This document shows positions 56,183-64,000 of a stretch of 64,000 nt of DNA, one piece after another (positions within the stretch are counted from its first letter, which is position 1; each line of letters begins with the position of its first letter). The stretch is from Ensifer sp. WSM1721 (GTDB taxonomy: Bacteria; Pseudomonadota; Alphaproteobacteria; Rhizobiales; Rhizobiaceae), in the NCBI RefSeq assembly GCF_000513895.2, contig NZ_CP165782.1, positions 3,086,501 to 3,150,500 on the forward strand. Direction: 5' to 3'. The translations under genes and the position numbers were made by a program. The notes beneath the pieces were generated by a model. That model searched no databases and was not told the origin of the DNA. It was given only the letters and a program-made list of their open reading frames with translations.

Positions 56183-56236
56183 CCCGTGGTGATTTGGCCG
56201 GCCGGCTTGCAGCCACGTTAAAGAAATCGCTAAAGG
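56183..56236 (+). ncRNA. SAM-II riboswitch (metA motif)
   Basis: The aptamer reads CGTGGTGATTTGG...GCTTGCAGCCACGTTAAA followed by GAAATCGCTAAAGG. P1 is CGTGG (56185-56189) with CCACG (56213-56217); the loop pairs with the 3' segment to form the H-type pseudoknot, and the conserved TTGCA and GCTAAA are present. SAM-II sits before metA in many Rhizobiales and lowers its expression when S-adenosylmethionine is plentiful. Confidence 0.93.
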
Positions 56237-56260
56237 GCCGAGGAGAACGGATTTCCGAGG

Positions 56261-56293
56261 ACCGGTCGCGATGATTTCGCCGCCGGTTTTTTT
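56261..56293 (+). terminator. Terminator of the SAM-II expression platform
   Basis: ACCGG (56261-56265) pairs with CCGGT (56283-56287), with further CG pairs inside, followed by a run of seven T, 20 bp before metA. Its place between aptamer and gene suggests control by premature termination. Confidence 0.65.
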
Positions 56294-56313
56294 GTATTTG
56301 ATCGAGTGGACCC

Positions 56314-57240
56314 ATGCCCATCAAGATTCCCGATACGCTGCCCGCCTTCGAAACGCTCGTCGACGAGGGTGTGCGGGTGATGACCGAGACCGTGGCAATC
56401 CGTCAGGATATCCGCCCGCTTCAGATCGGGCTCTTGAACCTCATGCCGAACAAGATCAAGACCGAAATCCAGATGGCCCGGCTGATCGGCGCCACGCCGT
56501 TGCAAGTGGAGCTGACCCTGGTCCGCGTCAACGGCCACCGGCCCAAGAACACGCCCGAGGAGCATCTGCTCGCCTTTTATGAGACCTGGGAGGAAGTGAA
56601 GGGCCGCAAGTTCGACGGCTTCATCATCACTGGTGCCCCGGTCGAGACGCTCGACTACGAAGAGGTCACCTATTGGGAGGAGTTGAAGCGCGTCTTCGAC
56701 TGGACGGAGACGAACGTGCATTCGACGATGAATGTCTGCTGGGGCGCGATGGCGGCAATCTATCATTTCCACGGCATTCCGAAATATCCGCTGAAGGAAA
56801 AGGCCTTCGGCGTCTACCGCCACCAGAACCTCAAGCCCTCTTCGGTCTATCTGAATGGCTTTTCCGACGATTTCGCCGTTCCCGTCTCCCGCTGGACCGA
56901 GGTGCGCCGCGCCGATATCGATCGGGTGCCGGCGCTGGAGATTCTGATGGAATCGAAGGAGATGGGCGTCTGTCTGGTGCACGAGAAGAAGGGCAACCGG
57001 CTCTACATGTTCAACCACGTGGAATATGACTCGACGTCGCTGTCGGACGAATATTTCCGCGACGTGGATGCTGGCGTGCCGATCAAGCTGCCGCACGACT
57101 ACTTCCCGCACAACGATGCGACGCTGCCACCACTGAACCGCTGGCGCAGTCACGCGCACCTCTTCTTCGGCAACTGGATCAACGAGATCTACCAGACCAC
57201 CCCTTACGAGCTGGAGAAAATCGGCACGGGGGAGCGCTGA
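56314..57240 (+). CDS. metA: Homoserine O-acyltransferase MetA (predicted acetyl-specific)
   Basis: 308 residues. Activates homoserine for methionine synthesis. Catalytic Cys142 ([10 protein letters not shown]), His235 and Glu237 (FNHVEYD) are all at E. coli MetA positions. Residue 111 is Glu (GAPVE), the substitution known to shift the family from succinyl-CoA to acetyl-CoA, so this should be a homoserine O-acetyltransferase despite its MetA fold. Controlled by the SAM-II riboswitch upstream. Confidence 0.95.
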   Translation: MPIKIPDTLPAFETLVDEGVRVMTETVAIRQDIRPLQIGLLNLMPNKIKTEIQMARLIGATPLQVELTLVRVNGHRPKNTPEEHLLAFYETWEEVKGRKFDGFIITGAPVETLDYEEVTYWEELKRVFDWTETNVHSTMNVCWGAMAAIYHFHGIPKYPLKEKAFGVYRHQNLKPSSVYLNGFSDDFAVPVSRWTEVRRADIDRVPALEILMESKEMGVCLVHEKKGNRLYMFNHVEYDSTSLSDEYFRDVDAGVPIKLPHDYFPHNDATLPPLNRWRSHAHLFFGNWINEIYQTTPYELEKIGTGER

Positions 57241-57432
57241 GCCTTTCGCCCGCTTGCTGGAACAGGTGCGACAGCCGGGATGGGGCGCTCTGGATCGTCC
57301 TGACCCAAGGCACCGCGCGGCAGAAAAGCATGACTTTCGGATTGCCGCGCGGTGGGAAATGACGCAGGTTGTCCGCCGATTCCACGACGTTCTGACGCGG
57401 GACGCGCTGCAGCCCCGCGAGAGGAGAGACGA

Positions 57433-58449
57433 ATGAGCACCGACACGGAAATCTTCGGCCACCTGCCTTCGGGCGAGCCGGTCCATCGCGTGACGCTCAG
57501 GGGCGGCGGCCTGACGGCCAAGGTGATCACTTGGGGCTCGGTCATTCAGGATTTGCGGCTTGAAGGCCATGCAGCCCCGCTGGTGCTTGGCTTCGAGAAT
57601 TTCGAGAACTATCCCGCCTACTCCTCCTATTTCGGCGCGACACCCGGCCGCAACGCCAATCGCATCGGCGGCGGGCGCTTCATGCTCGACGGCAAGGCCT
57701 ATCAGCTCGAACTCAACGAGAACGGCGTCACGCATCTGCACGGCGGCAGCGACAACATCGCCAAGCGCAACTGGACGATCGTCGGCCGGACCGACGACAG
57801 CATCTCGCTCCGGATCACGGATCCCGACGGCCGCGCCGGCTATCCCGGCAATTGCACGGTCACCTGCACCTATGCGCTGAAGCCCGGCGGCATATTGAAC
57901 GTCGTTTACGAATCGGCAACCGACGCGCCGACGCTGGCCAATGTCTGCCAGCACAGCTACTTCAATCTCGACGGCGACCCCGATGCCTTCGGCCACGATA
58001 TCATGATCGCCGCCGACTATTATCTGCCGACGGACGAGCGGCTGATTCCGACCGGCGAAATCCGCCCCGTCGAAGGTACCGCCTTCGACCTGACGGAAAT
58101 GACGCCCATGCGGCGGCAACTCGAAGGCGACAAGGTCACCTATGACCACAACTTCTGCCTGTCTCCGGATCGTGTGCCGAAGCGTTCGGTGGCGCTGGTG
58201 CGCAGCATCAATTCCGGGGTCTCGCTCGAAGTACTGACGACCGAGCCGGGCGTGCAGCTCTATACCGGCAGCAAGCTCAACGTGCCCGCCGCCGGCCTCG
58301 AGGGCCGCCGCTATGGCCCCTTCGCCGGCTTCTGCCTCGAAACCCAGATCTGGCCCGATGCGGTGAACCACGAAGGTTTCCCGAAGGCAGTGCTGAGGCC
58401 GGGGGAAACGCTCCGGCAGGAAACGGACTATGTTTTCATGAAGAGTTGA
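57433..58449 (+). CDS. galM: Aldose 1-epimerase
   Basis: 338 residues from ATG 57433 (GAGGAGAG upstream). Interconverts alpha and beta sugar anomers. Catalytic His is in ANVCQHSYFNLDG and catalytic Glu in GFCLETQIWPDAVNH; FGATPGRNANRIGGGRF and GVTHLHGGSDNIAKRNW are family phrases. No sugar operon is attached, so its sugar is unknown. The 192-bp gap after metA shows nothing identifiable. Confidence 0.93.
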   Translation: MSTDTEIFGHLPSGEPVHRVTLRGGGLTAKVITWGSVIQDLRLEGHAAPLVLGFENFENYPAYSSYFGATPGRNANRIGGGRFMLDGKAYQLELNENGVTHLHGGSDNIAKRNWTIVGRTDDSISLRITDPDGRAGYPGNCTVTCTYALKPGGILNVVYESATDAPTLANVCQHSYFNLDGDPDAFGHDIMIAADYYLPTDERLIPTGEIRPVEGTAFDLTEMTPMRRQLEGDKVTYDHNFCLSPDRVPKRSVALVRSINSGVSLEVLTTEPGVQLYTGSKLNVPAAGLEGRRYGPFAGFCLETQIWPDAVNHEGFPKAVLRPGETLRQETDYVFMKS

Positions 58450-58598
58450 CGGTTCAGCGTAGCCGACGGGGCACGTATGCGCGGGATGCCGGCGACCGGA
58501 TCCGAGGAGGTCCAAGCTGCGCCAGCGCAGCCTTTATCTCCAGGAAGACCAGAAGCACGACACTGCGTTGTCGCTAAAGCTTTGATTTTTGAGAAAAC

Positions 58599-58673
58599 TG
58601 GAGCGGGCGAAGGGATTCGAACCCTCGACCCCAACCTTGGCAAGGTTGTGCTCTACCCCTGAGCTACACCCGC
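58599..58673 (-). tRNA. tRNA-Gly(GCC)
   Basis: Minus strand: GCGGGTG acceptor, D arm AGCTCAGGGGTAGAGC, anticodon stem CAACC/GGTTG with loop TTGCCAA (anticodon GCC), T arm with GGTTCGAATCC, CGCCCGC, discriminator T and encoded CCA (58599-58601). A promoter-like TTGCAT-N17-CATATA lies at 58741-58769. The flanks (58450-58598 and 58674-58973) hold no other feature. Confidence 0.97.
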
Positions 58674-58740
58674 TCATCAGCCCCAGGCCCGGGGTAGTCG
58701 GTGGACCGTGGGTGCCGCCCCGTGTCGCGGCGACGGGCGC

Positions 58741-58769
58741 TATATGGCCTAAGCATTTTTCAAATGCAA
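58741..58769 (-). promoter_or_regulatory. Candidate promoter of tRNA-Gly
   Basis: TTGCAT (58764-58769) and CATATA (58741-58746) on the minus strand, exactly 17 bp apart, about 68 bp before the tRNA. Confidence 0.4.
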
Positions 58770-58973
58770 CAGGGAAATGACGCGGATGCGAAGAATTTTT
58801 TCAGCTGCGCGCCGAAAGCCTGCAAATGCCGGGCTCCCATTGGCATGAGGACAAAGGGTTAGCGTCCCGCTCCGATGCCGCTCCAGCGCATGGGAATCGC
58901 CGCCCTTGAGATTGCACAACCGGCCGCTTGCCCGTAAAGCAAGCAAAAATTCGGATGGCAGAAAGGATCCAGC

Positions 58974-59483
58974 ATGAGCGAGGCACAGCCGAAGACCGCG
59001 GAGGACCTGTTCCGCTTTCTCGACGAGCTCGGGATCGAACATAAGACAAAGCGGCATGCGCCGGTCTTTACCGTCGCCGAATCGGTGGCGCTGCGCGACG
59101 AGATCCCCGGCGGACATACAAAAAACCTGTTCGTGAAGGACAAAAAGGACAATTATTTCCTTCTGACCGTCGAGGAGAATGCGACGGTGGACCTGAAGAC
59201 GGTCCATCAGACCATCGGCGCCGCGGGGAAGGTCTCCTTCGGCAAGCCTGAAAAGCTGATGGAATATCTGGGGGTGATCCCTGGTGCCGTCACCGCCTTC
59301 GGCGCGATCAACGACATCGAGGGCAAGGTGAAGATCATTCTCGATGAGGCGCTGATGCAGTTCGACACGATCAACTGCCATCCGCTATCGAACGACCAGA
59401 CGACTTCGATCGCGTCGAAGGACATGCTGCGCTTCATGGAGGCGACCGGGCACGCGCCGCTTGTCTTGAAAGTGACGGCCTGA
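58974..59483 (+). CDS. YbaK/ProXp-type aminoacyl-tRNA deacylase
   Basis: 169 residues: the free-standing editing domain related to the insertion domain of prolyl-tRNA synthetase. Key phrases are HAPVFTVAESVALRDEIPGG, HTKNLFVKDKKDNYFLLTVE (catalytic Lys region) and GVIPGAVTAFGAINDIEGKVKI. This ProXp-ala-like layout hydrolyses Ala-tRNA(Pro). Alone in its strand between tRNA-Gly and the thioredoxin gene. Confidence 0.88.
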   Translation: MSEAQPKTAEDLFRFLDELGIEHKTKRHAPVFTVAESVALRDEIPGGHTKNLFVKDKKDNYFLLTVEENATVDLKTVHQTIGAAGKVSFGKPEKLMEYLGVIPGAVTAFGAINDIEGKVKIILDEALMQFDTINCHPLSNDQTTSIASKDMLRFMEATGHAPLVLKVTA

Positions 59484-59540
59484 CATACGATCTTTGGCGC
59501 GAATGATGCAGTCGGACGGCAAGTCCGCGAGGAGAGAAGA

Positions 59541-60521
59541 ATGAGCGGTAGCGACAATCCCTATCAAGGTTCCTTCGGCAGTCAGATGACGGCGTCGGCC
59601 TCCTTCGGAGGCGAGCCGGCGGCGAAGACCGCGGGCGGCCCGAGTGACCTGATCAAGGAGACGACCACCGCCACCTTTACCCGAGACGTGCTCGAGGCAT
59701 CGCGCCAGCAGCCGGTGCTGGTCGATTTCTGGGCCCCCTGGTGCGGCCCCTGCAAGCAATTGACTCCGGTGATCGAAAAGGTCGTACGCGAGGCCGCCGG
59801 CCGCGTGAAGCTCGTCAAGATGAACATCGACGACCATCCTTCGATTGCGGGCCAGCTCGGCATCCAGTCGATCCCGGCCGTCATTGCCTTCGTCGGCGGC
59901 CGTCCGGTCGACGGCTTCATGGGCGCAGTGCCCGAGAGCCAGGTCAAGCAATTCATCGACCGCATCGCCGGCCCGGCCGTCGACGGCGGCAAGGCGGAGA
60001 TCGAGGCCGTGCTTGCCGATGCGAAGGCGCTGCTCGATGCAGGCGACGCGCAGAATGCCGCCGGCCTTTACGGCGCCGTCCTGCAGGCCGAACCAGAAAA
60101 TGCGGCTGCGATTGCGGGCATGGTCGAATGCATGATCGCGCTCGGTGAACTTGCCGAGGCGCGCCAGGCGCTTTCGGGCCTCCCCGAGGCACTCGCCAAG
60201 GAGGCGGCTATCAGCGCCGTTTCGAAGAAGCTCGACCAGATCGAGGAGGCCCGCAAGCTCGGCGATCCGGCCGCGCTCGAGCACCAGCTCGCGCTCAATC
60301 CGGACGACCATGCCGCAAGGCTGAAGCTCGCCAAGATCCGCAATGTCGAAGGCGACAGGGCAGCCGCCGCCGACCATCTCCTGATGATCATGAAGCGCGA
60401 TCGCAGCTTCGAAGACGACATCGCCCGACGCGAGCTCCTGTCGTTCTTCGAGGTGTGGGGTCCGAAGGACCCTGCGACGGTCGCCGCCCGGCGCAAGCTT
60501 TCATCGATGCTTTTCTCGTAA
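59541..60521 (+). CDS. Thioredoxin-domain/TPR protein (CnoX/YbbN family)
   Basis: 326 residues. A thioredoxin fold (about 40-145) with active site WAPWCGPCKQLTPV (CGPC), then helical TPR-like repeats (about 150-320: AEIEAVLADAKALLDAGDAQ, ALEHQLALNPDDHAARLKLA). CnoX proteins are redox chaperones that hand substrates to GroEL. The E. coli form lacks a CxxC, whereas here it is intact, so oxidoreductase activity is likely. Good ribosome site GAGGAGAG. Confidence 0.9.
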   Translation: MSGSDNPYQGSFGSQMTASASFGGEPAAKTAGGPSDLIKETTTATFTRDVLEASRQQPVLVDFWAPWCGPCKQLTPVIEKVVREAAGRVKLVKMNIDDHPSIAGQLGIQSIPAVIAFVGGRPVDGFMGAVPESQVKQFIDRIAGPAVDGGKAEIEAVLADAKALLDAGDAQNAAGLYGAVLQAEPENAAAIAGMVECMIALGELAEARQALSGLPEALAKEAAISAVSKKLDQIEEARKLGDPAALEHQLALNPDDHAARLKLAKIRNVEGDRAAAADHLLMIMKRDRSFEDDIARRELLSFFEVWGPKDPATVAARRKLSSMLFS

Positions 60522-60725
60522 CTTGAGAGACCGCGCCCGCATCAACCGCGACGCGCTTCAGCACGTTACTTATCCGTTGCTTAACCGCTGACGGCGCGGG
60601 CCGAGCGCGATTAACCGTAAATCACCGTTGTTTTATCGCTCCGCCCCGGGCTTTCGCCGATTCCGAGGGCGTCGGGTCTTGTGCATGGCAGCGTTCGGCA
60701 TCATATTTGTCCACAGGCATGCTGG

Positions 60726-60798
60726 AGCCCCGCAGCGGCGCCTGGGCGCTGGAGGAACGAAACGTTCGCCGCCCGACACCGTCACTTCAACCGGGGCT
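60726..60798 (+). ncRNA. ybhL-type structured leader RNA
   Basis: A three-way junction can be drawn: the closing stem AGCCCCG (60726-60732)/CGGGGCT (60792-60798), hairpin CAGCG (60733-60737)/CGCTG (60747-60751), and hairpin GAACG-AAA-CGTTC (60755-60767). It lies directly before the ribosome site GAGGAAA of a BI-1 (YbhL) gene. The ybhL motif described in alphaproteobacteria occupies this place; match to its covariance model not run. Confidence 0.7.
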
Positions 60799-60812
60799 TA
60801 TATGAGGAAACA

Positions 60813-61550
60813 ATGGCTGATCTGAGAAACTACCAAACCCGAATGTCGCCCGCCGGCGCTCAGGCGGGTGCCGTGATCGACGAAGGCCTTCGCGCTTACA
60901 TGCTGAAGGTCTACAATCTGATGGCTCTCGGCCTGGCGATCACCGGCGTGGCAGCTTACGGAACCTATGCGCTTGCCGCCTCTAATCCGGCATTCGCCCA
61001 GCTTATCTACGTTTCGCCCCTAAAATGGGTCGTGATGCTGGCTCCGCTCGCGCTGGTGTTCTTCATGAGCTTCCGCATCAATTCCATGAGCGTTTCCGCG
61101 GCGCAGACGACGTTCTGGGTCTACGCAGCGCTGATGGGCCTGTCGCTCTCCTCGATCTTCCTGGTCTTCACCGGCCAGAGCATCGTGCAAACATTCTTCG
61201 TGACGGCCGCCTCGTTCGGCGCCCTTTCGCTTTACGGCTACACGACCAAGAAGGATCTTTCGGGCTTTGGCTCGTTCCTGATCATGGGCCTCTTCGGCCT
61301 GATCATCGCTTCGATCGTCAACATCTTCCTTGCCTCTTCGGCGCTTGGCTTCGCGATCTCGGCCATCGGCGTTCTCATCTTCGCCGGCCTGACCGCCTAC
61401 GACACGCAGAAGCTCAAGGAAATGTACTATGAAGGCGACGACGCCCTGGTCGCCGGCCGCAAGGCCATCATGGGCGCGCTGACGCTCTACCTCGACTTCA
61501 TCAACCTGTTCATGTTCCTGCTGCAGTTCCTTGGCAACAAGAACGAGTAG
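60813..61550 (+). CDS. Bax inhibitor-1/YccA family membrane protein
   Basis: 245 residues from ATG 60813, preceded by GAGGAAACA. Seven membrane segments; family signatures AGLTAYDTQKLKEMYYEGDD and the C-terminal ALTLYLDFINLFMFLLQFLG, with the acidic residues thought to form the calcium/proton site. In E. coli homologues interact with FtsH and affect envelope protein turnover. Expression probably depends on the structured leader upstream. Bidirectional terminator follows. Confidence 0.92.
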   Translation: MADLRNYQTRMSPAGAQAGAVIDEGLRAYMLKVYNLMALGLAITGVAAYGTYALAASNPAFAQLIYVSPLKWVVMLAPLALVFFMSFRINSMSVSAAQTTFWVYAALMGLSLSSIFLVFTGQSIVQTFFVTAASFGALSLYGYTTKKDLSGFGSFLIMGLFGLIIASIVNIFLASSALGFAISAIGVLIFAGLTAYDTQKLKEMYYEGDDALVAGRKAIMGALTLYLDFINLFMFLLQFLGNKNE

Positions 61551-61565
61551 TGCGGACGGAATGAC

Positions 61566-61593
61566 GAAAAAGGCGGCTCCGGCCGCCTTTTTT
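61566..61593. terminator. Terminator after the BI-1 gene
   Basis: AAAAAGGCGGC, loop TCCG, GCCGCCTTTTTT: an 11-bp stem with A run on one side and T run on the other, able to act in both directions. Confidence 0.88.
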
Positions 61594-61689
61594 GTTGCTT
61601 CGATTCGATCTTGATCGATCCGGCTCGGCATGTAACGAGATGACGAGAATGAGGACCTTGCCGGTCGAAGCGAAAACACGAAGAACTCC

Positions 61690-62247
61690 ATGACTTTTAC
61701 CCTCCGCGACGCCGTCGCCGCCGATCTTCCCGCCATCACCGAGATCTATCGCGAGTCCGTCCTGAACGGTGTCGCGACTTACGAGGTGACGCCGCCTTCC
61801 GAGGCCGAGATGGCACTGCGCTTCTCCACCGTCACCGGCAACGGCTATCCCTATATCGTGGCCGTGGACGAGAGAGGTGCGGTCCTCGGTTATGCCTATG
61901 CTTCCGCATTCCGCACCCGGACCGCCTATCGGTTTCTCGTGGAGGATTCCATTTATCTCGCGCCGGAAGCGCGCGGCAAAGGCATGGGCAGGGCGCTGCT
62001 CGAGGAGCTGATCCGGCGTTGCACCGCGCTCGGCTTCCGCCAGATGGTGGCGGTGATCGGCGGTGCACATCCCTCTTCGATCGCGCTCCACCGCGCACTC
62101 GGATTCGAGTATCAGGGGCTGATGAAGGCGACCGGCTTCAAGCATGGCCGCTGGCTGGACACGGCCATCATGCAGCGTCCGCTCGGCGAGGGGGCGGAAA
62201 CGGATCCCGTCGAGGGCGTCTATCCGGATACGCTTTACAGGGGCTGA
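61690..62247 (+). CDS. GNAT N-acetyltransferase, phosphinothricin acetyltransferase-like
   Basis: 185 residues. Typical for this family: IYRESVLNGVATYEVTPPSE, PYIVAVDERGAVLGYAYAS, and acetyl-CoA loop LAPEARGKGMGRALLEELI. Close to the Pat/Bar/MddA group that acetylates methionine sulfone or sulfoximine analogues; chromosomal copies are widespread and not evidence of transfer. Confidence 0.88.
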   Translation: MTFTLRDAVAADLPAITEIYRESVLNGVATYEVTPPSEAEMALRFSTVTGNGYPYIVAVDERGAVLGYAYASAFRTRTAYRFLVEDSIYLAPEARGKGMGRALLEELIRRCTALGFRQMVAVIGGAHPSSIALHRALGFEYQGLMKATGFKHGRWLDTAIMQRPLGEGAETDPVEGVYPDTLYRG

Positions 62248-62270
62248 ACTGATTCCAGCTAATTGGAATT

Positions 62271-62307
62271 ACCCCGCAGAAGGTGCCGGCAGGCGGATGA
62301 GGGGCAA
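62271..62307 (-). repeat. Fragment of the CCCCTCATCCG-type repeat
   Basis: CCCCGCAGAAGGTGCCGGCAG followed by GCGGATGAGGGGCA: the right arm of the family at 22935 and 25748, without its partner. It lies between convergent genes. Confidence 0.5.
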
Positions 62308-62327
62308 TTCCAAAGCAGATTGTTGCC

Positions 62328-62732
62328 TCAGGTCTCTACCAGCTTCAGCACCTTATCGAAGACCTTGAGCACCTGGGCGAGCTCATGGCCGCGTTTCAGT
62401 ATGGTGCCATGCGCGTTCAGCACACTGTAGGCACCTTGTCTGGCGGCAAGCTTCGGGTTCTTCTCGATCCGGTAGAGGGGCACTTCGCCGGAGCGCTTGA
62501 ACACCGAGAACACGGCCCGATCCTTCATATGGTCGATCGCATAATCGCGCCACTCGCCCTCGCCGACCATACGGCCGTAGAGCCTGAGAATCTGGTCAAG
62601 CTCGCGGCGGTGGAACGTAACGGGTGGTGGATTTTTGGCTTGCTTGTATTCGTGAAGATCGACGACCACTTCCGAAGTGGTCTGACCGTGGTGACGCGCT
62701 TCGCCTCGCGGCAAATCCGGTTGATCGGTCAT
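62328..62732 (-). CDS. DUF2794 domain-containing protein
   Basis: 134 residues from ATG 62732. Conserved part: PVTFHRRELDQILRLYGRMV, GEWRDYAIDHMKDRAVFSVF, LYRIEKNPKLAARQGAYSVL. Function unknown; the family is found in Rhizobiales and other alphaproteobacteria as a single cytoplasmic domain. A possible start 16 codons upstream is less likely. Confidence 0.8.
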   Translation of the reverse strand: MTDQPDLPRGEARHHGQTTSEVVVDLHEYKQAKNPPPVTFHRRELDQILRLYGRMVGEGEWRDYAIDHMKDRAVFSVFKRSGEVPLYRIEKNPKLAARQGAYSVLNAHGTILKRGHELAQVLKVFDKVLKLVET

Positions 62733-63087
62733 CGGCAATTCGGCCTTCTGATGTGACAGGACTACGACAGTGTGCCTCACACGAACCGAAAAGCAAGTCG
62801 GAAGCTGTTGACGAATACCAGCAATTTTTGCCGCTGCCGCAATTCAGTCAAATCGCCGCCCCAATTCGCCGCAACACTCCGTCCGCTGCCGGACAGAGTC
62901 GTTGCCACCGTATGTCCGGACAGGCGTCATGCTGCGGGAGGTTACGAACGCAAGCATGGCCGGTTCGGTCCGGTAACTTCGAACCCTCAGCCCCAGCCCC
63001 TCGATGCTGCCGGGCCGAACCACCCCCCGCTTCCAATTACACACAGGCACCGGTGAGAGGTCGAAAGCCGCGCGCTTTCCTCGTCGC
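62733..63087 (+). other. 355-bp region without an identified gene
   Basis: Between the divergently and convergently placed DUF2794 and DUF1223 genes, both on the minus strand. Contains only short unsupported frames in both directions and no recognised RNA. It should carry the DUF2794 promoter in its first 100 bases and the 3' region of the DUF1223 gene at its end. Confidence 0.4.
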
Positions 63088-63861
63088 TTAAAGCTTGCCC
63101 TGCGGCCCCGCGAGAAGCGTCGCGGCTCCGATGATGGCTCCGGGCGTTTCCTTGTCCTTCATCGATTGCAGCAATACTGCGCAACCACTATTGCCCTGCC
63201 CCTCAATCAACACCGAGGCCGGGAGCGTGAATTGGGCGGGCTTACCCTCCCACATGCCGATCGTCTGTATGTCGCGCACTGCATGCCAATAGGCGATCTC
63301 TTTGCCGCTGTTCTCGCCTTTCTCGACCTTCACCACCCTGGCGCGGTCGAAATAGACGACGACGACATTCGCCCGGCCCTGCCCGGCGCCGATCTTGATC
63401 GAGATTTCATCGCCGCCGATCGAGGCGTCGACCGGTACGGAGAGCCCCTTGCCCTTGGCGCTCATCCCCGCAATCCGGTTCCTGATCGCCTGCAGGTCCG
63501 AGCCGTTCGCATGATCGCGTCCGTTGAGGATCACCTGCGGCGTATAGACGCCGTAGCGGCCGAGCATGCGCGCATAGGCATATTGCCGCTCGGTGTTCTC
63601 CTTGGAAGCGAGCGTGTCCGCCCAGCCGAGATAGTTCCAGTAGTCGACATGGTAGGCGAGCGCGACGACGTCGCCCTCGTCGATGAGCTGCTTCAGCGCC
63701 GCATCCGCAGGCGGGCAGGAGGAACAGCCCTGGCTGGTGAAGAGTTCGACGACACCCTTGAGCGTCTTGCCGTCATCCGCCATGGCCGAGCCGCAGATTG
63801 CACCAAAGATCCCGACAGTCAGGGCGAGACGTCGGATCATTGGCTTGCGGGCGGATGTCAT
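63088..63861 (-). CDS. DUF1223 domain-containing secreted protein
   Basis: 257 residues with a signal peptide (about residues 8-29, ending SAMADD). Thioredoxin-like: GVVELFTSQGCSSCPPADAA puts a CxxC at the usual position, followed by ALAYHVDYWNYLGW and YTPQVILNGRDHANGSD. Likely a periplasmic thiol protein, function unknown. The 139 bp upstream to the window end hold its promoter region and no gene that I can support. Confidence 0.88.
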   Translation of the reverse strand: MTSARKPMIRRLALTVGIFGAICGSAMADDGKTLKGVVELFTSQGCSSCPPADAALKQLIDEGDVVALAYHVDYWNYLGWADTLASKENTERQYAYARMLGRYGVYTPQVILNGRDHANGSDLQAIRNRIAGMSAKGKGLSVPVDASIGGDEISIKIGAGQGRANVVVVYFDRARVVKVEKGENSGKEIAYWHAVRDIQTIGMWEGKPAQFTLPASVLIEGQGNSGCAVLLQSMKDKETPGAIIGAATLLAGPQGKL

Positions 63862-64000
63862 GGCGTCACTGTTCGTTTCCGTTGGGCGGGCGGCTTGCCG
63901 AGCGAGAGTTCACTACATACGACGGCCGCCCTTCAACGCAAAGTCACGTTGGAGTGACCGTCTGAAGCCCTGGGGAAGGCAAGCGTCATGCGAGGGAGAG

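Noticed and set aside
56230..58515. A 761-codon frame antisense to metA and galM
   Set aside because: Mirror frame of two real enzymes; no domain seen and it crosses the riboswitch terminator.
61690..62247. The phosphinothricin acetyltransferase-like gene as an acquired resistance gene
   Set aside because: Such GNAT genes are common in rhizobial chromosomes, and base composition matches its neighbours.
62772..63056. A 94-codon frame starting with GTG
   Set aside because: No ribosome site, odd composition and no family resemblance.

Overview
The window is ordinary chromosome of a Rhizobiaceae alphaproteobacterium, most likely Sinorhizobium/Ensifer. Grounds: high GC, the gene order rplU-rpmA-(GNAT pair)-obgE-proB-proA-nadD-rsfS-rlmH-envC-ctpA-rppH-bfr-bfd-dnaE2-imuB-imuA, the pair glnK-amtB followed by ftsK, a SAM-II riboswitch before metA, a GTTC-N7-GTTC SOS box, and many mosaic intergenic palindromes of the RIME type. 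I see no prophage, transposase, CRISPR array, toxin-antitoxin pair or defence island. The genes are almost all core, so the less obvious content is regulatory and repeat-derived.

Layout. 1-1460: end of an unrecognised gene, a DUF429 protein and tRNA-Ser(CGA). 1.7-8.9 kb: L21/L27, two coupled acetyltransferases, an EEP-fold hydrolase on the other strand, then Obg, proline synthesis (proB, proA) and NAD synthesis (nadD). 9-15.3 kb: ribosome-linked genes (rsfS, rlmH), an envelope set (EnvC-like, CtpA, YibQ-type deacetylase) and rppH. 15.5-22.4 kb: bfd-bfr iron storage and the damage-inducible imuA-imuB-dnaE2 mutasome. 22.5-28.7 kb: zincin-fold peptidase, DUF1737/CitE-like pair, leuD, RidA, and a three-gene ABC importer of the TrpXYZ type. 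28.9-35.4 kb: rlmN, a YbbA/YbbP-type ABC system divergent from a GDSL esterase, thpR, and a tyrosine phosphatase overlapping it tail to tail. 35.6-42.9 kb: pterin dehydratase, YkvA-like, IalB-like, Lon N-domain, Trm112, UbiH-type hydroxylase, tesB and the nitrogen pair glnK-amtB. 43-50.4 kb: ftsK, a LolA-type protein, xthA, a lone cNMP-binding domain, the CenR-type envelope regulator, an L,D-transpeptidase and SixA. 50.5-64 kb: leuC, MarR plus MFS exporter, argG, LysE exporter, riboswitch-metA, galM, tRNA-Gly(GCC), ProXp-like deacylase, thioredoxin/TPR protein, a ybhL-type leader with its BI-1 gene, a GNAT, DUF2794 and DUF1223.

Signals read directly: a LexA box over the imuA promoter; two ICE-like (Irr) palindromes upstream of bfd-bfr; a sigma-54-like -24/-12 element before glnK; exact TTAA-N7-TTAA (CtrA-type) boxes before ftsK and thpR; a SAM-II aptamer plus terminator before metA; a three-stem leader before the BI-1 gene; several intrinsic terminators; and eight full or partial copies of one two-palindrome repeat, one of which supplies the last 14 codons and the stop codon of nadD.
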